Assembly: GCA_948567375.1 (NCBI GenBank) | Contig: OX419756.1 | Location: 51,288,333-51,352,332 of the forward strand | Direction: 5' to 3' | DNA length: 64,000 bases | Source: Lunularia cruciata | Taxonomy: Eukaryota; Streptophyta; Marchantiopsida; Lunulariales; Lunulariaceae | Shown: one piece after another, positions 55,701 to 64,000 of the stretch | How the letters are laid out: each line of letters begins with the position of its first letter | Numbering within the stretch: the first letter of the stretch is position 1 | Notes under the pieces: generated by a model | Seen by the model: the letters and a program-made list of their open reading frames with translations, nothing else | What the model was told of the DNA's origin: nothing | The model's database searches: none | Translations under genes and position numbers: made by a program

Positions 55701-57267
55701 TGTGACCTTTGTAGGTGTGGATACAACCCTTTCGTCTAATGTCCCAAATCTTCAAGTTGGTATCAAGAGACCCTGAGGCAAAGAACTCCCCAAATGGATG
55801 AAAGCTCACTGATGTACAATTAGATCTGTGGCCTGTGAGTGTGCGCACAACTGCAACCAAGTGATAATACAAATAGTCAACAAAAGCCGAGAACACCGTA
55901 TCTTGGTTTCACATTTGAAAGCGGAAATCTTCTGTGAGCATGGAAGGGCTAACGACCACATGCCGTTCTCTGAAAGTACTTGACTCAATACGCATGAACT
56001 ATATGTTTGAAGCGAATATGAGGGCCAAAAAGTCCAATTTGTTAAGAAGGGATTACTTTTAGCTTCTTCAAGATCCCATAGCTTTATGGTGCCACTCGCA
56101 GCACCAGCCACGACAAGAGCCTCTGCAGCGTCAAACGTTACAGATTCGACGGCAGTTGTATGCCCGGACAGGGTCTGCGAGGCAAAACACCACAATTTAG
56201 ACCTGCTGAGCCAAAATGCCGGTGGTATGTATGTACTGACGTGACCATATTTCAGTACTGGAATCTGATCACCTGAAGTACTTGCATGTTTGGGCTTGCA
56301 AAGCATACGCAGCGCACCTATTACCTGAAGTTCACTCGGGTTCCGACTGAGTTGTTGAGTTCCGACTGCTCCGAGCGTAGGAACATATACACTAGAGTGA
56401 TAGCCAGGGGGCGAAGCAGATTCCCGACATACGATATTTTCAAGTGAAATTGTATCTCATCTAAGAGAAAAGTTGACACTCAATTGCTCTCTATCACTGA
56501 CAGCGAGTAACTTCTTTGATTTCACAGATATCTATACGCGAAGTTCCCCACCCATTTGGCCTGTAGACAAGCACTTAGGTTGGGAAAACGTAATAGGAGT
56601 TGCATTCCCAATGGCACTCAACTTTGGCTACGGAACCCGCAAGACAAGGTCATCTCAAATCCGAAGGTGGAGGACCATTCGGGGGTGTAGGGTTTCGTAC
56701 CCTCCAGTCTAGACTGCTACATAAAGCCTATGTATTGTGCAAGCAGTTTGCCAGATAGCCAAGCGAGAAAAAGAAACGACAAGGAATTCGCCAATTACCA
56801 GAATTGCGTCCGCCCTACCAATGGCCCACATGTTCACTTTCTGATCTTCCCCTCCAGTGACCAGCACCCTCGAGGTCTTCTTTCCAATTGTGAGACAATT
56901 GACATTGGAAGAGTGTGCCACAAACTCCTCTAGCAGCAAACATGTCAAGGGAAGCAGGAGATGGCCAGCCAACAGTATCACATTCATATTCAGCTAAGAT
57001 TTAGGGAAGGATTTCTAGTAGATTTTTCGCATCGTAAGAACAAAGAGCTTTTTAACGGATTTGCAGACAGATGAAAAGCTCAAGTACATCGAATAACCAG
57101 TTTTAGCACTATCTGATGATGTAACAGAACAGAACCTCACAACCTAGCTAGAGACTCTGGCGATGCGAGGAAAATGCAGGAAGAGAATGCAGACAGTAGC
57201 ATGCTGAAAGAACCAGAAAGTAATGTAACGATGGAAGGATACGTAGTTTGTAGGCACGATGCGCCAT
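49797..57267 (-). CDS. KTN80: Katanin p80 WD40-repeat subunit (KTN80)
   Basis: Exons (minus strand): 57267-57243, 56929-56799, 56174-56057, 55850-55624, 55419-55317, 55007-54937, 54748-54674, 54343-54200, 54019-53752, 53440-52847, 52312-52253, 51889-51750, 51479-51354, 51089-51015, 50808-50752, an uncertain one near 50651-50593, 50498-50379, 50098-50030 and 49857-49797 (TGA). This gives about 840 residues, normal for plant KTN80. Exon 1 is 25 bp and gives MAHRAYKLQ across the junction with [13 protein letters not shown]40 repeats fill residues 9-270 ([32 protein letters not shown]). A Ser/Arg-rich linker with a His-rich repeat follows. The C-terminal con80 region includes [18 protein letters not shown] and GVDLQAEQR. 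It pairs with the p60 ATPase to sever microtubules at branch and crossover sites. Frame is continuous except at exon 16, where no GT donor keeps phase. Confidence 0.93.
53846..53953 (-). repeat. Three 36-bp coding repeats in the KTN80 linker
   Basis: The codons for NGHH recur at 53942-53953, 53906-53917 and 53870-53881, exactly 36 bp apart. They encode three 12-residue His/Ser/Asn-rich units ([36 protein letters not shown]) in exon 9, just after the WD40 domain. The frame is kept. Confidence 0.92.
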
Positions 57268-57611
57268 GCCTGTTAACTCTAGTATGCCAGATCAGAGGGC
57301 TGATTGTTATCCGCTGGTGCATCAGACCACGTCACTGGGACTAACAAGTGCTCGCGGAAAGCACCTTCGACACAGAATTCTAGTCCAAAACGACTTTTCA
57401 CCAACAAATCGTCGCGACTATCACCACTAATGTACCACACTGCCTGCAAGAAATGCTCAGATTGCTTGAAAACTCCCAAGACGAGAAGCTAAGTAGCGCC
57501 ATTCTCGAGTGAGGGTAATCAAAGATCGAATGCCAAATCCTTCTATTCCTGAGACCTATTAAGTAAGCGCCATTTCGAAGACTCCATCATCCCGGTGCTT
57601 CAAGCATAAAC
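57268..57611. promoter_or_regulatory. KTN80 5' UTR and upstream region
   Basis: In-frame stops lie just upstream of the KTN80 ATG, so the start cannot be further 5' in this frame. The sequence between it and the plus-strand ORF at 57612 would hold the 5' UTR and may be shared by divergent transcripts. No TATA box is obvious. Confidence 0.4.
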
Positions 57612-57932
57612 ATGTCCAGTACTTGGCACCGGACCAAAGCTAGCTTACAACAACTAAAGCCTGTGTCGCACTTCCTAATGCAGCATCTCCACGCTGTTGC
57701 TCGCTCCAATCTCCTCCTTAACCTCCCACCATCTTCTTCCCTCAGTATTGTCCTGACTCCAAATCATCCACATCTCATTTTCAATCCTTGCAAATCGGAC
57801 GTACATTTCCCGCCTCCGCCAAACCTGCTCTTCCCGGACCTTGTGCTCTCTTACGCCTTCTTCCCGCCTTCCCTGCCCGGAATCAACCTTCTCTCCTCAA
57901 TGCCCCTTCTGCATTCTCCTCACGACCACTAG
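57612..57932 (+). CDS. Hypothetical ORF, 106 aa, divergent to KTN80
   Basis: A plus-strand frame starts MSSTWHRTKASLQQLKPVSH and continues with LLLNLPPSSSLSIVLTPNHP and FPPPPNLLFPDLVLSYAFF. Composition is Leu/Pro/Ser-rich and GC content is higher than the surroundings, like a real first exon, possibly with an organelle-targeting start. I do not recognise a family. It may equally be the antisense of a long GA-rich KTN80 5' UTR (minus strand rich in GGAGG/GAAGG). A second frame, 57841-58146, overlaps it and looks like a shadow. Confidence 0.3.
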   Translation: MSSTWHRTKASLQQLKPVSHFLMQHLHAVARSNLLLNLPPSSSLSIVLTPNHPHLIFNPCKSDVHFPPPPNLLFPDLVLSYAFFPPSLPGINLLSSMPLLHSPHDH

Positions 57933-58142
57933 ACTAAAAGCAAGGGCCAGTGATCACAAACGCACAATCAGAGTATTCATGAAAAGAAGTCCATTTCACG
58001 CACTCACGCTTCATGAGACGATGACCTTCAGGTCCTCGATAGATGCAGCAACAACAACACAGCGCTGCGAGTCACCAAAAACAGCCCGTCCACCTGGTTC
58101 CTTCCTACGCTTCCAAAACACCAAAGACCCCGACCCTACCGC

Positions 58143-58445
58143 ATGATCGGCACTAAGAGCGCTCTCGTCTCTTCCGCACTCCCTTCAACATTCACAGGAA
58201 TGGTATGTCACAACGAGCGGGAGCAGCCAATCTCTTCTCCCTCTCTTTGTCTTTCTCTTCTTCGAACGAAAGGAAACAGATGTAAGCGGGCACCAGCAGT
58301 CTCCTCTCGGACGACTCTGGCTGGACTCCTTCCCTGGAAGAAAGGAGACGAGGACGAGGACGAGGAGGATTCAGAGCTGCCCGAGCCGTGGGCATGGGAC
58401 CTAAGCTGCTTTGCGCGGGCGGGTGGGCAGTTTAATTCCGTGTGA
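58143..58445 (+). CDS. Hypothetical ORF, 100 aa, possible plastid-targeted protein or exon
   Basis: A plus-strand frame starts MIGTKSALVSSALPSTFTG. It has a Ser/Arg-rich first 60 residues resembling a transit peptide, then LLPWKKGDEDEDEEDSELPE with an acidic run, and ends ARAGGQFNSV before TGA. No family recognised. Clear exon/intron signals to neighbouring frames were not found. The acidic run comes from a GACGAGGAC triplet repeat, so chance coding is possible. Confidence 0.35.
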   Translation: MIGTKSALVSSALPSTFTGMVCHNEREQPISSPSLCLSLLRTKGNRCKRAPAVSSRTTLAGLLPWKKGDEDEDEEDSELPEPWAWDLSCFARAGGQFNSV

Positions 58446-60059
58446 CGGTAGGCGAGAACCGGTCACAAGTGTACGTCTTCTTTAGTTCCGGTTGATTTTA
58501 GATGTTCCCGTTATCAAGAACTCATGTGTCGGATGAGAAGCGGTGGTGCGCAGAGAATATTCCTGAAAATCCTGGAAGGAAAGAAAATTTTCACGAAATT
58601 AGCGAAGATTTGAATGAATTCGATGTTAATAGAATTTCCCGGCAGGCATACAGGGCTTGAGAGAGCTTTCCCGAGCAGTGTCTAGTTCTCGTGGGAGAAC
58701 AACTCGAACGGGAATTTCTTGGTTCTAGAACACGAGTGTCTATAACGAGCACTACAGTCCCATGAAGGTCTGGTCCAGTCAGGCTGGCATGGGCCCGCCT
58801 TGAACTCGAAATCCGCCATTAGAGCGTAGCCGCGAGACGAAAGTTCCACGTCGACGGGAGTTTACCATGTATTCTACCCACCACCGCACTCTCTTTTGAA
58901 CTCTGGCGTGGAGACCGAGCCGTCATCCCCGTGATGGATCCATAATACATTTCTGGTTCTGGATCCATAATACACTTCATGATTGATACTCGGAATTTTC
59001 ACCTACACGTCTCCGCTCTTACTTTACCTGTCACCCTGTTGAATCCATGAATATCCAAGTCCTGTCTATTTTCTATATCCAAAACGGATTTGAAAACGTC
59101 CCATCCATAAGTAAAGGAAGGTTTATAAATCTATCATCATTAACTAGTAGATCATTTAAATCTTATCTATCATAAGCGTCTTATGGCCATTTTGTTATAG
59201 CTTTAAAGTGATGCGAGTCAAGTCTATAGTGAATCTTACCGCATTGCATGTATGACAATTATAATTATATTAGGGGCATAGGTGACCGTGTAAGTATGAT
59301 TAGAATTTTAAGACTCACCAAATTTAACATTAGTTATATGAATTATTGCAATTTATGTATTTCTTTTCTTATATTAAAAACCAGTTAATTTAGCATTTCA
59401 TATTTTCCTATCCGAAGGTCAATGAACAGATTTATTTTAAATTTTTTAATAATTTAACCCACTTAACTTTAACATGCAGCCATATTATATTGAAAAGAAT
59501 CTGTCCCACAACAGGAATGAAGTGTTATAAGACACAACAATTAAGATTTATAGATTTATAGATTTATATAAACATATGGATTGAGTGATTTATGTAAACT
59601 AACTGTAATTAATACGTATGCACATATTTCTTGTTTGACTTGGGTATAACAAATTTAATAGTGAATAATAAAAAAGGGTAATATCAATATAACTTCTTTG
59701 GGTTTCAATAACGTTCAAAATAGCTAAAGAGATCGAGAAGTTTATTCAGGTAGATTATCACCTTTTTTTATTGATTATACTTTTATCTTAAAAGATATTT
59801 TTTGCTCTTTCCATAACTTTTTTAATACAAAGCAGACTAAGAATTTAGGAGAAATCAAATAGAAGTAAAAAAATATCTTTTGAAGATGAATCTTCCAAAT
59901 ATAGTAGATTAGAAGATCTATGTATTTAAATTTTCAGATTTATATTTATTTTTTTGTTTATTTATTTTTATTTAATTTATATACTATATTATATTACATT
60001 CTTGTTATTTAAATTTTGATAGTAATCAAGAGATATTTTTCTTCTGAGTTATTATTATT
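58446..60059. other. Intergenic spacer
   Basis: No gene seen. GC-moderate to about 58900, then AT-rich. A direct repeat GGATCCATAATACA(T/C)TT occurs at 58937 and 58962, and a triple TTTATAGA run lies near 59549-59567. Confidence 0.5.
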
Positions 60060-60155
60060 GATTTCAAGTTTACAAAGTGATTAATTAACAACTATTATTT
60101 AGATTTCAAGTTTACAAAGTGATTAATTAAAAACTATTATTTAGATTTCAAGTTT
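60060..60155. repeat. 42-bp tandem repeat, 2.3 copies
   Basis: The unit GATTTCAAGTTTACAAAGTG...AACTATTATTTA starts at 60060 and 60102, with a partial third at 60144. The first two copies differ at one base. Confidence 0.92.
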
Positions 60156-62060
60156 AAATATAATTAACATAACATCAATAACTAGGTCATATTTCCACAG
60201 AATATCTTATGCTAAAATATTTATTAATATAAATCCTTTGAATAAGATGCTAGCTAAAAATGTTAGTTGAATAAGTCCTATATTAATATTCAAAAAAAAA
60301 TTTAAAAATTATTTTATTGAAGATATATATATTTTATCCTAATAGAATCAACTTTATAAATAGTTACAAACATTAACGACAACCATTATCTTTGACAATA
60401 TTTGAAAGTCTGATTTTGTATTTTAGATTTAGTTCATAGGGTATTTAAAGCTAGAAGGTTAAAGTATGTTTTATTGATATCTATGGAAAATATAAATTAA
60501 TATTGTCAATAAAGTCCCTAAAAACATATCTTGAACTCACTTGCATTAGAGGTGCAAAATATATACCTTAAACTCACTCGCATTTGGGGTGAATACTTTG
60601 CACGTGTGAAGTAGTTCTTCTGCGAGTTGGACAATTCTCACAATCACATCGGAAATAACCTCTCTTGAATTTTACGACGAGTTTCAAAGGAAACTCGTTA
60701 TCGCTAGACGGAATTCCCAATACAGAGTAGAGAGCAAAATTATTCGTACCATCCGTACCTTACCTTCATTTTTTCTTCGTGGTCGTCCTTCTCATTCTTG
60801 AATATACCCATCGCAGTGGCATAGTTTAACGCTAGTTTAATTCTCTCATTTTACTTTACGTCATGCTCGCGATTTGCGAGTTTGAGAAAATCTATTTATT
60901 ACTTCACGGATAACGTTAATATTTTATACTAATTTACCTCGTGTCCTCGTGCACAATAAAACAAATGGAAAGTTTCCAACCAAACCCAAGAGTCTAAACC
61001 TTGTTGCAAAGTGCAAAGTTCTTGCTCACGGAAATCATGAACTGCAATGGAAGACACCCGTACAAAATCCCATAACACTTTTTCATCCCTCAAACACTTA
61101 TGGCAAAACATTTCTTGCTTTGGATCCGATTTTATATTTACGACAATCAATTTTTGGCTTCGGATCAGATTTCGTGCGCCGCTAAGCTAAGGACAAACAA
61201 CACCATAGCCATATATATATGAAAATGTTATACATCTTCTATATTGAACCAAACCCTCCTTTCGTATAATACAAGATGGTAAATTCAAATAAAGTTACGC
61301 CCTATATTTCTAATTAGAATTGTAACATTATCTCATACCTTATTTTAATATCTAATATTTTTTGATAGAATAATATATTTTTATCTTATAATCTCAATCA
61401 AAAATATTAATCGTTCCATCCAATTTATTATCCTTTTCTATTAGTATTAATTGATAGTAAAATCATATCAGTTGTTATTTATCATTCTTCTACTTTCATA
61501 TATTATCTTACTCAATAGGTTTGATGTAAGAAATTAAAATATTTTATAAAAAATATTTGTACACAATATTTCAATCAGGTTTTGTTTATGTGACCTTAAA
61601 GAATTAAAATAAATTATACACTAATATTCTCATTGTGTTTAGTAATCTTATTACGTTTATAATAGTATAAAATTATTTTTTCTTGTTTTATTACTCTTGC
61701 TTATTATATGTGTTTTATTTATATATTTTTATAATTTTTTAAGCTATTTATTAAATTAACTATCTTGAAGATACCAAATTGAAAACTTTATAGTCATTTA
61801 GAATTTTCTTACTATTTTCTAGTTATATTTCAAACAAATTCTATTTATACTTATTTTAGTTTTTGAAGATATCTATAAATATATTTTTGAACCTATTCAG
61901 CTAATTAAGAAGTTATTTATGCAATATATCCTGTTAATATGGACATGATTATGCTTTCCCTAACAAAACTCCATAAAATTTCATATTTAAATCTTAAATA
62001 AGATATGTTGTAAACAAGATCTGAATGATCTCTTATTAATAAGAATAAGCACAAGTGTCT
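60156..62060. other. AT-rich spacer
   Basis: No gene seen. A pair of near-identical short blocks (CTTGAACTCACTTGCATTAG at about 60531 and CTTAAACTCACTCGCATTTG at about 60568) and a short match to the 39055 repeat near 60757 are the only structures noticed. Confidence 0.5.
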
Positions 62061-62235
62061 TTGTGATCATTCTAAAAATTATTGGTCAATAGAAAGTCAG
62101 ATAATTGTTTCATATTCATTATGAATGGTAGACCATTAGCGTGGAGTAGCAAACAACAAAAATACACTACTACAATTACAAAGGTAGAGTATATAACAAC
62201 ATATTTAGCTACCAAGGAAGCAATATAGCTTTAAA
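62061..62235 (+). pseudogene. Ty1/copia RNase H fragment
   Basis: The plus strand reads MNGRPLAWSSKQQKYTTTIT followed by KVEYITTYLATKEAI. This is the copia RNase H pattern G-x-x-I/L-x-W-x-S-K-x-Q-x-x-x-x-x-S-T-x-E-A-E-Y-x-A-x-x-x-A-x-K-E-A. A TAG follows. It runs within about 35 bp into LTR-like sequence. Confidence 0.82.
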
Positions 62236-62267
62236 GGTCATGGGCATGTGTAACTTGTTTGGAACCA

Positions 62268-62631
62268 TGATCAAGTGGTCTTATCTTGACACAAAAACTA
62301 AATTAAGGATTATTTCATATGGGTTATCTTTGAACAATAGAAAAATCCAAACCAAAAAGACTTGTAGACTAGAGAGCTCTCAATTCTTTCCTCAAAGCAA
62401 AACATCTAGGAGTTAGTACAAAGTCAATACACTAGAAGATAAGATGGTGACATTCACCCTTTCAATTTCCTATAAAATACAATCACCTTTGTCTTGATTA
62501 TGACTAACTTTACCTAATCATGACTAATATAAAAGCTGGATTAAATTCCATATAAAAGTTAATTTTAATGTACTTTCAATACAAAACTAAATTTTCCAAT
62601 AGAGCATACATGCACCATGTCTGATGTTATA
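62268..62631 (+). repeat. LTR-B, partial copy
   Basis: It is homologous to the second half of 62685-63381 and 31053-31744 (GGTCTTATCTTGAC, AAAACTAAATTAAGGAT, TCTCAATTCTTTCCTCAAAG). It ends near GATGTTATA. It follows the copia RNase H directly, with the first half missing. Confidence 0.75.
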
Positions 62632-62684
62632 GATCCTCCATCACTATGAGGTCAAACCCATGTCCAAGTTTTCTTAGCATGCTT

Positions 62685-63381
62685 TGTGAGCTGACTTGTC
62701 TCTCACTCAAGATGAACCTTTTGATTGCTATTAAGGTAGCACACTATGGACTAAGAAAGTAAAGAACCAAACTCCATCACACTCCTCCAAGGCTAAAACT
62801 CCAAAGTACACCCAAGATTGAAACAATTGTTTACTAAAGAACTCAATGAGAGAGAGAAAATTGGAAATAACAAGATGATTAATCACTCCTCATCCTTGGT
62901 TTATATACTTGTAAAATAGTTACATACTAAAGTAATTAGAGTAACTTAAGTCATTAAGCAAAAAGTCATATAAAATAAAAAATCTAAAGGAATATCCATA
63001 CCCATAGGAGTAATTCTATGAGCATATGGTCTTATCTTGACTCAACTACTAAATTAAGGATTCTTTCACATGGGCTATCCTTGGACTATATAGAAAACAT
63101 CAAACCAAAAAAGCTTGTGGGTCCAAGCATTCTCAATTATTTCTTCAAAGCAAAACACCTATGAATAATACAAAGTCAATACACTTGAACCCAAAATAGT
63201 GGTGCTCACTCTTTCAACTTCCTCTAAAGTAGAGTAACCTCTATCTTAGCTATAATTAACTCTAGCTAATTATGACTTATAGAAAAGCTTGGTTGAACTT
63301 GATATATAACAATTTCTTCAACAACTTGCAATACCAAACTACAAATCCTCAATAGAGCACATATGCACTAATGGGGTTATA
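62685..63381 (+). repeat. LTR-B, full-length copy
   Basis: A 697 bp copy runs from TGTGAGCTGACTTGTCTCTC to ATGGGGTTATA. It is close to the 692 bp solo LTR at 31053-31744. It lies 53 bp after the partial copy, with no internal region between them. Confidence 0.82.
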
Positions 63382-63399
63382 TTTAACCCCAATCTAAGA

Positions 63400-64000
63400 T
63401 TTCACTTTGTCGTTGAAGTGAAGGTCTCCTTATCTTCTATGATATAGCTTCAACTTGTTATGCTTAATTCTATTACAATGTCAATTCTATTAAAGTGTCT
63501 TCCTTCCAACTCTTTGAGATCATAAGTATACTGGCACTACATCTTCTCCATTATGAAAGGTCCAAAGTACTTAGGCAAGAAATTCTTTTGCACCTTCTTG
63601 AATCAAATGGAATCAAACAACATTACCTAATCACTTTCCTTGAAGTGCTTTACCTTCTTCTTGCCTTGCTTTTTATCATAGCTTTCCTTTTTTTCCATTT
63701 GTGCTTGCTCCACTCAAACCATAGCAACTACTCTTGCCTTCTCCAATTCCATGAGTTGACCATTCTTTGACTTCTTTAATGGATGTCTTCATAGTTGTCT
63801 TGTACTGCCACACAACCACTTGAATTCTCTGGTCCCAATGACATAACCCTATTTTATTTATGCATCTTTGGCCAATATTATGCACAAGGTTTGATTTGTT
63901 CTCTTTGCCATTTGAGTTTGGCTTATAGGATGTTGACTCTATGTGTGATAGAGAAATGTTGTAGCATGGATGTAGTGATGCTTCATGTAAACTCTACTCT
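63400..64000 (-). pseudogene. Ty3/gypsy integrase C-terminal fragment, runs off the window
   Basis: The minus strand reads KVKHFKESD then VMLFDSI, FLPKYFGPFIMEKM and TYDLKELEGRHFNRI. This corresponds to the integrase C-terminal pattern F-x-x-G-D-x-V-L-L-x-D-S, K-x-x-x-x-W-x-G-P-F-x-I, T-Y-x-L-x-x-L-D/E-G. Upstream frames (63885-63676) are Lys-rich and degenerate. Several stops are present. Confidence 0.72.

Noticed and set aside
56709-56987. ATG at 56987 ([12 protein letters not shown]...) as the KTN80 start
   Set aside because: The stretch before EFVAHSS is intron ending in CTGCTAG. It is not conserved in the family, and the 25-bp exon gives the right N terminus and phase.
57304-57492. ORFs 57304-57492 (+) and 57479-57279 (-) as extra KTN80 exons
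   Set aside because: Neither encodes family sequence. Exon 1 at 57267-57243 already supplies the conserved N terminus.

Overview
This is nuclear DNA of a land plant. It has spliced genes with short introns (mostly 80-400 bp), a class III (secretory) plant peroxidase pair, a complete katanin p80 gene, and layers of plant LTR retrotransposons. The peroxidase sequence style and compact introns made me think of a non-seed plant or early-diverging lineage, but I cannot fix the species.

1-36.3 kb is a nest of LTR retrotransposons. The oldest layer is a degenerate minus-strand Ty3/gypsy element of TAT-like organisation: gag 23.2-22.3 kb, protease about 21.2 kb, RT/RNase H 20.5 and 14.8-13.4 kb, integrase 13.1-12.7, 8.8-8.56 and 6.4-6.0 kb, then an extra 3' ORF region. 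It was split by (i) a young plus-strand chromovirus, 14814-20447, with 98-99% identical LTRs and a CCAGG target-site duplication; (ii) a degenerate minus-strand chromovirus, 8773-12720; and (iii) an unidentified 2.2 kb block, 6.4-8.55 kb. The extra 3' ORF (conserved domain, then coiled coil) occurs three times: 0.56-3.5, 3.7-5.9 and 24.7-27.1 kb. A second minus-strand chromovirus, 28.7-35.97 kb, sits inside an opposite-strand LTR of its own family and carries a solo LTR of another family in its RNase H.

36.5-40.3 kb holds a dead Mutator-like (FAR1-type) transposase on the minus strand and a block rich in inverted motifs that may be a MITE.

41.0-45.4 kb is a head-to-head pair of class III peroxidases. 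The minus copy is dead: a solo LTR with GCACG duplications sits in its last exon, the proximal heme His is Tyr, and it has frameshifts. The plus copy is nearly intact but has a premature stop and a damaged splice acceptor.

45.4-49.7 kb is AT-rich spacer with minisatellite-like repeats. 49.8-57.27 kb is a katanin p80 (KTN80) gene on the minus strand, of which I could trace 19 exons, one of them uncertain. It encodes a WD40 propeller, a Ser-rich linker and a con80-type C terminus, and would act with the p60 ATPase in microtubule severing. 57.6-58.45 kb has GC-richer plus-strand ORFs of unknown status in its upstream region. 58.5-62 kb is AT-rich spacer. 62-64 kb returns to retroelement debris: copia RNase H, two LTRs and a minus-strand gypsy integrase.

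The most interesting signal is in the young chromovirus. Its LTR promoter region is packed with perfect heat-shock elements (GAAnnTTCnnGAA) upstream of a TATA box, an arrangement reminiscent of the heat-activated copia element ONSEN but in a Ty3/gypsy element.
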